In this document: one piece after another, positions 47,931 to 54,752 of the stretch
How positions within the stretch are numbered: the stretch's first letter is position 1
How the letters are laid out: each line of letters opens with the position of its first letter
Origin: JBEKIK01 sp963845975
GTDB lineage: Bacteria; Planctomycetota; Planctomycetia; Pirellulales; Thermoguttaceae
DNA length: 64,000 bases
Direction: 5' to 3'
NCBI GenBank assembly: GCA_963845975.1
Contig: CAWJUD010000002.1
Coordinates: 1,364,001 to 1,428,000, forward strand
The notes under the pieces: generated by a model
What the model was told of the DNA's origin: nothing
Seen by the model: only the letters and a program-made list of their open reading frames with translations
Database searches by the model: none
Translations under genes and position numbers: made by a program

Positions 47931-48224
47931 TCAACCCGGGTTCATTATTGACCCAAAAATGCGCGATGGCTGGATCTCCGCGTTGTGTTGGGCATCCAGC
48001 CCCGCCTCCTTTAACGCGGCCGCCACATCCGCGTCCGTAAGCGGCTGGCCGTCTATGTAGACAAGGCCCCAATTGACCGTGTACCCGCCGTCGATATGCA
48101 CCCCCGACGCTACTTGAACAACCAATAGCTTTGGATTCAGCCGTGCCATCAGGTCCGCAATGAGCGGAAGCTCACGATCATCACGTACGGAAAATGCTTT
48201 CGGCAGCTCTATGGTAACTTTCAT
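47931..48224 (-). CDS. small hypothetical protein
   Basis: A 97-residue protein starting MKVTIELPKAFSVRDDRELP, then LIADLMARLNPKLLVVQVAS and a short basic and polar end. The strand-rich core and the phrase YIDGQPLTDADVAAALKEAG look like a small folded domain, but I cannot name it. The ATG follows AGGGAG by eight bases. It lies just before csbD in the island. Confidence 0.6.
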   Translation of the reverse strand: MKVTIELPKAFSVRDDRELPLIADLMARLNPKLLVVQVASGVHIDGGYTVNWGLVYIDGQPLTDADVAAALKEAGLDAQHNAEIQPSRIFGSIMNPG

Positions 48225-48239
48225 CGCATGACTCCCTAA

Positions 48240-48416
48240 TCACTCGAACGCTTTTCTCACGGCTTTCTTGACTTTGTCGACGGCCTTCTGGGCGGCTTGC
48301 TTGGCTTTGCCAACCGCCTGGTCGGTCTTTCCTTCTTCGCGAAGCTTGTCGTTGCCGGTCAAGGCACCTGCGGCTTCCTTGATTCGGCCTTTCACCACGT
48401 CTGTCTTGCCACTCAT
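48240..48416 (-). CDS. CsbD family stress protein
   Basis: A 58-residue highly charged protein, MSGKTDVVKGRIKEAAGALT, then NDKLREEGKTDQAVGKAKQA and a basic end. This is the CsbD family, first seen as a sigma-B general-stress protein in Bacillus; its job is still unknown. The ATG at 48416 follows AAAGGAG. The last 43 bases occur again at 42813-42857, so part of the gene was copied within the island. Confidence 0.85.
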   Translation of the reverse strand: MSGKTDVVKGRIKEAAGALTGNDKLREEGKTDQAVGKAKQAAQKAVDKVKKAVRKAFE

Positions 48417-48466
48417 AATTGCGACTCCTTTTCCTCTAGAGGTTGTTCCTCGTGTCAATTTATCGA

Positions 48467-48904
48467 TCAGAACTCTCGCGACGCCTCGCGGAAGGCTTTG
48501 TCCAATTCATCCCAGGCCGACTTGGCTCCCTTCTGGACATCCTTCCAAGCCTCCGCGCTCGAGTGACCGACCTCGGCCAGCTTGGCGCGTGCCGCTTCTC
48601 GTTTCTTTTCCAGATCGGCCATCTTCTGATCCCATTTGACTTTGGCCTCGTCCTTCAGGTAGCGACCCTTCTCGCGGAGCTTGGCGATTTTGGCGTCCAG
48701 CTCGTTGAGTTGGGCTTCGAGCTTCTTCTGAAACTCTTCCTTGGTCTGCTGGGAGTACTCGGCAGCAGTTTCAACGGCCTGGCCGGCATCGCGGCGTACG
48801 TCTTCGGGCGTGACCTTTCCGGGCGTCCGATCAGCGGGGTTTCGTTCGCATCCTTGGGCCGCAAACAGCAGGGCCAACATCAATATCCAAACAGATCGGG
48901 CCAT
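48467..48904 (-). CDS. coiled-coil lipoprotein
   Basis: A 145-residue protein. The signal peptide (MARSVWILMLALLFAAQGC) ends in a Cys, with AQGC as the lipobox. The mature part is one long charged coiled coil (EEFQKKLEAQLNELDAKIAK, then WDQKMADLEKKREAARAKLA). It recalls apolipoprotein-like stress proteins and probably sits in the envelope. The ATG at 48904 follows AAGGAGG by seven bases. The first part of the gene is repeated in decayed form at 49133-49246. Confidence 0.7.
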   Translation of the reverse strand: MARSVWILMLALLFAAQGCERNPADRTPGKVTPEDVRRDAGQAVETAAEYSQQTKEEFQKKLEAQLNELDAKIAKLREKGRYLKDEAKVKWDQKMADLEKKREAARAKLAEVGHSSAEAWKDVQKGAKSAWDELDKAFREASREF

Positions 48905-48942
48905 GATCAAACCTCCTTTTTTATGCGCAGACTATCGGCCGC

Positions 48943-49107
48943 CTAACGGCGACGGTTAAAGCCTAAATCGTATTCTCCCAGGACTAAACCGATCGCAATA
49001 CAGAACAGTCCCCAAATGACAGGATTCGGGCCGACGATCGTTGACCCAATACCCCCGATAAAAAAGACTATCGCTGCTATTACGAAGAAGATCATTCCAA
49101 TTTTCAT
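48943..49107 (-). CDS. 54-residue small membrane protein
   Basis: MKIGMIFFVIAAIVFFIGGI is followed by GSTIVGPNPVIWGLFCIAIG and ends in a polar EYDLGFNRRR. Two membrane helices are likely. The start at 49107 follows AAAGGAACC. It lies between the coiled-coil lipoprotein and its decayed copy, so it may have moved with that duplication. No function is known. Confidence 0.6.
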   Translation of the reverse strand: MKIGMIFFVIAAIVFFIGGIGSTIVGPNPVIWGLFCIAIGLVLGEYDLGFNRRR

Positions 49108-49132
49108 ACATAGGTTCCTTTGAAAAAAACCG

Positions 49133-49246
49133 TTATTCACTACTCGTGTGGCTTTCGGGCTTCCCAACAGCGGAATTTTGCTCGCACCGTACGGCCGCAA
49201 ACAGCACGGCCCACATCAACAACCAAGGAGATCGGGCCGTGATCAA
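49133..49246 (-). pseudogene. decayed copy of a lipoprotein gene head
   Basis: The DNA at 49193-49258 matches the start of the lipoprotein gene (48858-48922), including the ribosome site. The start codon has become ACG; only a TTG at 49246, too close to the ribosome site, remains. The frame reads TARSPWLLMWAVLFAAVRCE, whose AVRC no longer forms a good lipobox, and ends after a short unrelated tail. Confidence 0.65.
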
Positions 49247-49310
49247 ATCTCCTTTTTCTGTGTACAGACGCTTAACCAAGTGAGCGGGTTCGCTCAACCA
49301 CGTTGACTAC

Positions 49311-50825
49311 CTATTTGTCTTTGCCCTTGTCCTTGTTCTGTCCTCCCGATTGCTGACCCGCCGCCGGGTTGCCCTGTGTTTGCGGGGCCGGCTGCTTGGT
49401 TTGTATCGGCGGCGCGGATCGCTCGACCTTCTGCCTCGGCTTGGGCTCGACCGTGAGATCCAGCTTGGGAGCATTGTAGATCTTCGGTGGAGCCAGGCCC
49501 TTGCTCAATTGATCGGCCGATCCCCCTACAATCGGAGATCCGGGAAGTTTCACTCTGGCCGGCTCGAATTGCTTGGTACGCGCTTCAGTTGAAGCAATTG
49601 GACCACCCGCCGCGTTGATTTCCAGCTTTTGCCGCTCCTCGCGGAATCGCTGGACTTCTTGGGCATGCTGAGCGAGCTTTTGTCTCTCTAATTGGTCCAC
49701 CGGCTGGAACCGCAGCGGAGTGCCTTGGCTCTTTGTCAGTTGGGTGAGTGGCGCAGCCACGACTCCGGAACTAACTCCACTCGTGCCCAGTGCTCTCTGG
49801 GCCGCAAACGTGCGCGGCGGCCGGGCATCCTCGTGATCGCGGCGATTCATAAAGTCCGCTGCCACACCTTGTTCCCACCCACGGTCCTGCCGATGCTGCC
49901 AGCGGGTGTGAGCATAAATCGGATCGTAGCCGAAACGGCTGGAGTTGTATGAATACGACGAGTAGAACCCCGCATCCTGATAATTAGCGGCGTAGTAATC
50001 GCCGAAGTAGTAGTGTTGGTATTGCGGCCGCACGAAAAGATGGCTAGTCAGCGCGGCCAGATCGATCACCATCGCGGGCGAATAGGAGAAACCTTGCCGC
50101 CCATACACGCCCGCATCGAAATAAACCGGCGCAAACAGCACGCCGCGACGGGCCATCGCATAATCATTGTATCCATCGACGAATACGTAGCCGCGAGGCG
50201 TCCAAATGTAATGGGGCGGGACCCAAACCCAATCCTGCTGCGCTGTCGCCCAGAAACCGGGACGCCAAGCGTAGCGGCCGTTCTGCCATACCCAACAGCC
50301 TGGTTGCCAAATGTCGTCGGCTGAAGGCGCTGCGATATTGGGACCGGCTTCAACCGTCGCGGGCGGCTCGGGCAAGTATTGAACCTCGCTCAATTTGGCG
50401 TCGGCCCAGTACCCGGAAGTCCACTGTATGCCTTGCGCGGTCTTTCCCCAATAGCCTGGCACCCATTGTCGACCGGGCGGCAGTGCCCGCCAGATGCCGC
50501 TAACCCAAAGAAAATCACTCCGCTCGTCGTCCCAGCTCCAGTAGCCGGGAATCCACGCGACGTTCTCTCCCGCCGGTTTCTGTTCAGGCGGTACTTCCTC
50601 GATTGCGGCCGGCGGCGCCTTCGGCGCTACGATGCCCGGCTCGGGATCATAAGTCACCGTTTCCGCGAATGCCTCGTGTACCGGCCCGCGCGTGAGCACT
50701 TGCACCCCTGCCTCGGCATCCGCCGGGACCGGCTGTGCGAATATGGACTTGTTCAAGCCAAAGCTCAAACCCAGGGCCAGCAGTGTGCCGACCACGCACC
50801 ATTTGCAGACTTTACGTACGTTCAT
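49311..50825 (-). CDS. secreted WxPGYW-repeat protein
   Basis: A 504-residue protein with a signal peptide (about residues 1-30). The N half has repeated aromatic units (AWIPGYWSWDD, QWVPGYWGKTAQG, WQPGCWVWQNG, WRPGFWATAQQ), the YXWXPGYW type found in surface proteins of planctomycetes and others. The rest is rich in Tyr, Gln, Pro and Lys (QPAPQTQGNPAAGQQSGGQN) and is probably disordered. The role is unknown; it may be structural in the envelope. The start at 50825 follows AAGGAGAGC. It lies right after the receiver-like gene, with the ribosome site inside that gene's end. Confidence 0.8.
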   Translation of the reverse strand: MNVRKVCKWCVVGTLLALGLSFGLNKSIFAQPVPADAEAGVQVLTRGPVHEAFAETVTYDPEPGIVAPKAPPAAIEEVPPEQKPAGENVAWIPGYWSWDDERSDFLWVSGIWRALPPGRQWVPGYWGKTAQGIQWTSGYWADAKLSEVQYLPEPPATVEAGPNIAAPSADDIWQPGCWVWQNGRYAWRPGFWATAQQDWVWVPPHYIWTPRGYVFVDGYNDYAMARRGVLFAPVYFDAGVYGRQGFSYSPAMVIDLAALTSHLFVRPQYQHYYFGDYYAANYQDAGFYSSYSYNSSRFGYDPIYAHTRWQHRQDRGWEQGVAADFMNRRDHEDARPPRTFAAQRALGTSGVSSGVVAAPLTQLTKSQGTPLRFQPVDQLERQKLAQHAQEVQRFREERQKLEINAAGGPIASTEARTKQFEPARVKLPGSPIVGGSADQLSKGLAPPKIYNAPKLDLTVEPKPRQKVERSAPPIQTKQPAPQTQGNPAAGQQSGGQNKDKGKDK

Positions 50826-50826
50826 A

Positions 50827-51597
50827 CTAGCTCTCCTTTGTGAGATCAAACTCATCTGAGTAATTCCCATTCTTTGTTTTAGTTAAACCACATCGCCGGG
50901 CCTGCCAATTGTCAACCGGCCCAACTTCAATGTCCAACTCGACCTTTTCGGTCTGGGATTCCGAGGCTTCAAACGCTTCCAGCACAGCGGCCAGCGCCAA
51001 CTGTTTTACGTGGTGCGAGTCGGAGCAGCCGCGCACAATGACTCGCCCGTCAACGGTCTCGACACGCAAGTTCCATATGCGGCCGCCGGTTCGCCTTGTG
51101 ATCAAACATTCCAGGCGTCCGTTTTGTTCGGCCAAGGTGAAACGCAGTCCGGGATGATCGAGCAGGGTGCGGAGCCTACCCGCCAATCGATCGGGTGCCA
51201 GCGGTTTGACGTGATAGTCGTTTATCGAAAAGCGCGCCACGCGGTCCAAGACATGAGAATCGCGGCACGAGGTAAGGACCATCACCGGAACGATCGCAAG
51301 GTCGGGGACCTCGCCCATCATCGCGAGAACTCCCTCGCCCCCGCCCCACGGCAACTGCGGCTCGAGCACGAGCACGTCCGGCACGCGCTCGTGCAGCCGA
51401 GAAACACACTCTAACCCGCTTAATGCCATCTCCAATTCGAAGCCCTCCCGTGAAAGAGGCTCTCGATACACTGGATGCAGAGACTCATCCGGATCGGCCA
51501 TCAAAACTCGAATGGACTTCGAACCGTTCGACCGCGATTGAACTACATCTTTGCTATTCAAGATAGACACCCTTCCTTGATCTTGTGTGTACATCAA
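50827..51597 (-). CDS. receiver-like protein with BON-like C domain
   Basis: A 256-residue protein. The N-terminal part is a receiver-like domain: VLMADPDESL and PDVLVLEPQLP, with Glu where the phosphorylated Asp is normal, and Lys in YHVKPL. This could mimic a permanently active state. The C-terminal part (about 155-225) resembles a BON domain (RIWNLRVETVDGRVIVRGCS), which binds membranes or other proteins. No DNA-binding domain is present. The start is uncertain: no ribosome site fits the first ATG, while a TTG near residue 13 follows AAGGAAGG. It is coupled to the next gene. Confidence 0.7.
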   Translation of the reverse strand: MMYTQDQGRVSILNSKDVVQSRSNGSKSIRVLMADPDESLHPVYREPLSREGFELEMALSGLECVSRLHERVPDVLVLEPQLPWGGGEGVLAMMGEVPDLAIVPVMVLTSCRDSHVLDRVARFSINDYHVKPLAPDRLAGRLRTLLDHPGLRFTLAEQNGRLECLITRRTGGRIWNLRVETVDGRVIVRGCSDSHHVKQLALAAVLEAFEASESQTEKVELDIEVGPVDNWQARRCGLTKTKNGNYSDEFDLTKES

Positions 51598-51670
51598 TAA
51601 ATAAAACTGAAAATATTGGTTCTACGAAGCCGCCGACGGGAATGTCTGACCCGCCGTTAACGCGGCTTCG

Positions 51671-51847
51671 TTAGTCTCCATAACGTCCCCTTCTAAACCC
51701 GTGGCCCAGGAAAGACAGTACCGCGAGGATGATGAAAATTACAAATAGTATCTTCGCCCCTTCCCACGCGAGGCCTGCCACTCCTACGAAGCCGAAAAAG
51801 GCAGCGATCAGAGCGATCACCAGAAAAACAATGGCTAAATGTAACAT
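51671..51847 (-). CDS. DUF1328 small membrane protein
   Basis: A 58-residue protein: MLHLAIVFLVIALIAAFFGF, then VGVAGLAWEGAKILFVIFII and LAVLSFLGHGFRR. This is the DUF1328/YtjA family, a two-helix membrane protein of unknown role often found near stress genes. The ATG at 51847 follows AGGAGACC. It lies in the middle of the small-protein island. Confidence 0.85.
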   Translation of the reverse strand: MLHLAIVFLVIALIAAFFGFVGVAGLAWEGAKILFVIFIILAVLSFLGHGFRRGRYGD

Positions 51848-51930
51848 GACCAGGTCTCCTCCAGAAAAGTCTGGGCTCAGTTAGCACGTTACCAACAAGC
51901 CCGTAATTACCAACTCAAGATCGCACATTT

Positions 51931-52236
51931 TCACTCATCGAGTTTGTCCTGGAACTCTGCCAGGATTTGCTTTCTTCTTCCCCCCATTCTCGCCGAGGCT
52001 CTGGTTCTGCTCTTTTGGTAGTTCGTTTGCTCTTTCTTTCTTGCGATCCCTCTCTTCTCTTTCAGAGTCTCTGCGGCTTGCCTTCCTGCGGAACTGCGCT
52101 TGATTGCCTTCGCAATTTCCTCTGCCTTGCCTTTTGCCTTCCTCTTTTCCTTTCTTGCCTTGCTTTCTGCTGCCCTCTTCTCCTCGAGTACCTTGCGCTG
52201 TTTCTGTGCTAACTGCTTTTTCTTGTTTGCTCTCAT
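51931..52236 (-). CDS. basic coiled-coil small protein
   Basis: A 101-residue protein made almost only of Lys, Arg, Glu, Ala and Gln (MRANKKKQLAQKQRKVLEEK, then KAKGKAEEIAKAIKRSS and RMGGRRKQILAEFQDKLDE). It is probably one long helix and may bind RNA or DNA through its charge. The ATG at 52236 follows GGAGGAAG. No family is recognised. Confidence 0.6.
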   Translation of the reverse strand: MRANKKKQLAQKQRKVLEEKRAAESKARKEKRKAKGKAEEIAKAIKRSSAGRQAAETLKEKRGIARKKEQTNYQKSRTRASARMGGRRKQILAEFQDKLDE

Positions 52237-52271
52237 TTGTCTTCCTCCATGTCTGACGCTCGAGGACAGTC

Positions 52272-52523
52272 TCAGGGGCGGCGTTCCCTTTCTGTGACTA
52301 TGCCGGTCCGGTCGCCGGTTTTTTCCTTCGCTTTTTGTCCCAACTCTTCCACCTTTTCCTTAACCTTTCCCTCATCCGCTTTGATTTTGTCTTTGTCCAC
52401 GGTAATCGTAGCACTGGACTTTTGGCCCGTGCTGTGTGTCGTAATATGGAACCAACCCTGATAAAACCCCAAGCAGACGATGCCGACAAGGAGCAGAACT
52501 ATCACACCAAATAGAGTTTTCAT
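52272..52523 (-). CDS. membrane-anchored charged small protein
   Basis: An 83-residue protein with one N-terminal membrane segment (MKTLFGVIVLLLVGIVCLGF) and an outer charged part (ITVDKDKIKADEGKVKEKVE, ELGQKAKEKTGD). Proteins with this pattern, including TITVDKDKIK, seem frequent in planctomycetes, but they have no known role. The start follows GAAAGG. Confidence 0.65.
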   Translation of the reverse strand: MKTLFGVIVLLLVGIVCLGFYQGWFHITTHSTGQKSSATITVDKDKIKADEGKVKEKVEELGQKAKEKTGDRTGIVTERERRP

Positions 52524-52616
52524 GTCTAAACCTTTCTCGATATGTTCGCAAAAGACCCCCTCAACTTCAGGTTGCCGGCAACAGATGTTGTTTTTTCACA
52601 TTCTCGGCATTGGCGA

Positions 52617-52778
52617 TTAGATGCGTCCCATCAGCAGCAGGATAAGCAGGATTACCACAATCAATCCAAGCCCGCCGCTGGGGCCATAGCCCCAGTTTCT
52701 GCTGTGAGGCCACGTGGGCAACGTACCCAGCGATCCCAGAAGCATCAGAATCAAGAGCACGATCAAAATAGTGGACAT
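52617..52778 (-). CDS. DUF3309 small membrane protein
   Basis: A 53-residue protein with two membrane helices around a Trp/Gly turn: STILIVLLILMLLGSLGTLP, TWPHSRNWGYGPSGGLG and LIVVILLILLLMGRI. This is the DUF3309 type. The start at 52778 follows AAGGGG. Its role is not known. Confidence 0.8.
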   Translation of the reverse strand: MSTILIVLLILMLLGSLGTLPTWPHSRNWGYGPSGGLGLIVVILLILLLMGRI

Positions 52779-52878
52779 TTCTGTTCCCCTTTCAAAAAGT
52801 GTCAAACGCAAAGAAAAGTTTCATGTGTTGTTTCACAAGTACGCATCTTCCCGACAATTCTGCCGACCGAAATCAAAG

Positions 52879-52943
52879 CGTCAAGCAACCGGCACGGCCA
52901 GGTCGTCCGTCACGGTGTCTGGCCGGTTGCTGACGTGTATTCG
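52879..52943 (-). repeat. decayed second csrA tail
   Basis: About 65 bases directly after csrA repeat its end (52952-53017) at a distance of 74 bases. The repeat reads RIHVSNRPDTVTDDLAVPVA and a stop, beside RIHVSERLNSPTEDLAMPVA in csrA itself. This suggests that a tandem csrA copy was mostly lost. Confidence 0.75.
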
Positions 52944-52954
52944 TAATCAAGGCG

Positions 52955-53182
52955 TCAGGCAACCGGCATTGCAAGGTCTTCCGTCGGGCTGTTTAGCCGC
53001 TCGCTGACGTGTATTCGTTCCCAAATCTCCCCACGATGGACGGGTACGCTGGAATCGACCTCGAAGCCCAGTTTTACTCTCCCGCCTATAATTTTGAGGA
53101 CGGTAACCTTGAGTATGCGATGGAAGCCATCGGCTCCTCCGATCACAACCGATTCCTGATTTTTCCTCGATAAGACTAACAT
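52955..53182 (-). CDS. csrA: carbon storage regulator CsrA
   Basis: A 75-residue RNA-binding protein. The N terminus MLVLSRKNQESVVIGG and the later VKLGFEVDSSVPVHRGEIWE are the CsrA/RsmA fold. CsrA dimers bind GGA motifs near ribosome sites and change mRNA translation or stability. It follows the DUF2294-like gene with two bases between; its ribosome site GGAGG lies in the last codons of that gene, so the two are coupled. A decayed extra copy of its tail follows. Confidence 0.9.
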   Translation of the reverse strand: MLVLSRKNQESVVIGGADGFHRILKVTVLKIIGGRVKLGFEVDSSVPVHRGEIWERIHVSERLNSPTEDLAMPVA

Positions 53183-53184
53183 GT

Positions 53185-53619
53185 TTATACCTCCGTTTTT
53201 AATGGTTGATTACCTTGTTCATTCCCGCTCCAACTGTCCGCGGGTACGCTCTTGGCGAGCAGGAACACCTGCACCATGGTGCCGGTCGTGAACACCTGTA
53301 CCACGGTGCCCGTCGTCGTTTCGACCTGCGCGGTCGCTTCGCGCACCTCCACCCCGGTGATTCTTTTGATCTCCTGCCGCAGTGAGTCGGCGGTGTTGTC
53401 GAACAACTGTTTATGAAACTCCTGCACCTGGGCGGCGCCTTCCGGGCTCTGGGCCAGGGCCTTCTCGGCCGACGACAAGGCCCCGTGCAGCGTGATCAGT
53501 AGCGTGTCCCCGCTCAGAATTACGGCCACTGATTTGGGTTCGTGGCCCGTTCGCTGCTGCTGGAAAGCGATTGCCGCTTGAGCAATCTGCTGCGCCACAC
53601 TCGGATCGAACTTTTCCAT
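53185..53619 (-). CDS. DUF2294-like (MpsC-type) protein
   Basis: A 144-residue soluble protein. It shares the layout of the DUF2294 protein at 54111-54491: a helical start (SVAQQIAQAAIAFQQQRTGH), EPKSVAVILSGDTLLITLHG, ALSSAEKALAQ, then IKRITGVEVREATAQVETTT. It is a divergent family member; the family includes MpsC, linked to a sodium-dependent membrane system, but its own role is unknown. The start at 53619 follows AAGGAGTAATCCT. A structured leader with terminator lies 35 bases upstream, and csrA follows. Confidence 0.7.
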   Translation of the reverse strand: MEKFDPSVAQQIAQAAIAFQQQRTGHEPKSVAVILSGDTLLITLHGALSSAEKALAQSPEGAAQVQEFHKQLFDNTADSLRQEIKRITGVEVREATAQVETTTGTVVQVFTTGTMVQVFLLAKSVPADSWSGNEQGNQPLKTEV

Positions 53620-53652
53620 AGGATTACTCCTTGAGCCATCCACTCCGTGAAG

Positions 53653-53812
53653 CCAAAAAAAAGCCGACGTGGTCGAATACCGTGAGGTATTCGACCACGT
53701 CGGCTTACTCGTCATCGAGCCCCCCGGCTAGGCCGGGTTGCTATTCATCTAGTCGTCCGACGACATCAAATCTCTTTAGCGGAGCCAGATTCAAGTTCAC
53801 TACAACTCCACT
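53653..53812 (-). ncRNA. structured leader RNA with terminator, copy B
   Basis: Homologous to copy A. Hairpin I (53812-53778) pairs AGTGGAG with CTCCGCT around the loop TGTAGTGAACTTGAAT. Hairpin II (53742-53718) pairs AGC, CCCGGC with GCCGGG, GCT, again with internal AA and GG. The terminator is a perfect 21-base stem (53661-53681 with 53686-53706) around a four-base loop, followed by a T run. Compared with copy A, paired bases change together, while the loop is nearly fixed. It precedes the DUF2294-like gene and csrA. Confidence 0.65.
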
Positions 53813-54110
53813 ACAGCTAAATTTTATTTCTAGGTAAAACGGATGTCAAGAGGATCTGACTTATGGTGCAAACTTGGCGGTTAGTATAGGCCGACAACTG
53901 TTAAGTTCTTTGCTTTTATGACGTTATGTTCACCACGACCGCCAACTTGGACCCATGAATCATGGATTTTTTGCTATGTACTTGGTTTTTTATTCCGCAA
54001 TTGGTATTATAATTCCTAGATCACTGGGGATTTGATGACTGATGTTTTGCCGACAAATGGAGGTTTTTGCCCGTGCGGTCCTACCCAACGTGGATCCTAG
54101 CGAGGGCGCT
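53813..54110. other. intergenic region between divergent genes
   Basis: About 300 AT-rich bases. It should carry the promoters of the leader RNA (minus) and the DUF2294 gene (plus), but no clear sites stand out. Confidence 0.3.
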
Positions 54111-54491
54111 ATGAAAACACAGGGAGAAATCGAAGCCGTCATTTGTGAAGGAATCAGTCGCTTTGAACAGGATTACATGGGCCGGGGACCCAAGGAGATT
54201 CACACCTACCTGCTTGGCGATCTCCTTGTGGTCCGTCTTCAGGGCGTTTTGACCGCGGCCGAACAGCAACTGGTCAAGTCACTTTCGGCCGATAAGGGGA
54301 GGGACCTGTTGAAACAAGTGCGGACCCACCTGATCGAAACGGCCCGGCCGGTCCTGGAAGCGATGGTCCAGGAGGTCACCGGTGTCAAGGCCTTGACCAT
54401 GCACCATGATATCAGCACCGTAACCGGCGAGGAAATTGTTCTCTTCACCCTTGCCGAGTCGCCTGATTTCCGCGAAGCAAAAAAGAAATAG
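54111..54491 (+). CDS. DUF2294 (MpsC family) protein
   Basis: A 126-residue protein. MKTQGEIEAVICEGISRFEQ and DYMGRGPKEIHTYLLGDLLV are typical of DUF2294, now also named for MpsC, a part of a sodium-translocating membrane system in Staphylococcus. The later VTGVKALTMHHDISTVTGEE also fits. Its biochemical role is not settled. The ATG at 54111 follows GAGGG; an earlier start at 54042 would add a doubtful leader. It points away from the related gene at 53185-53619. Confidence 0.85.
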   Translation: MKTQGEIEAVICEGISRFEQDYMGRGPKEIHTYLLGDLLVVRLQGVLTAAEQQLVKSLSADKGRDLLKQVRTHLIETARPVLEAMVQEVTGVKALTMHHDISTVTGEEIVLFTLAESPDFREAKKK

Positions 54492-54528
54492 CGCTCCTCG
54501 GTCGCGGGAAATTAAGGAATAAAGATTA

Positions 54529-54668
54529 AGAGCCTATCCCAAAAGTCCCCTCTCCGGGCACCGGCCGAAGGTTGGTCGGGAGAGGGTTAGGGTGAGGGCT
54601 AAATCGCCGTGACTTCATTGTTATAATCTCTTGCTATGATTGAAGTTTTATGTTTTGGGATAGGCTCT
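54529..54668. repeat. 140-bp MITE with 16-bp terminal inverted repeats
   Basis: AGAGCCTATCCCAAAA at 54529-54544 and its complement at 54653-54668 form perfect ends. A CCCTCTCC...GGGAGAGGG repeat (54545-54599) lies inside, so one repeat is nested in the other. It has no gene. The intergenic region 54492-54752 holds nothing else. Confidence 0.8.
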
Positions 54669-54752
54669 AAATATAAGAAATAAAGGGTTGGGGATACTCT
54701 TTATTTTTGACATGACCGGCGGCGCCCGGCAAGTGATAATCATATTCATATT

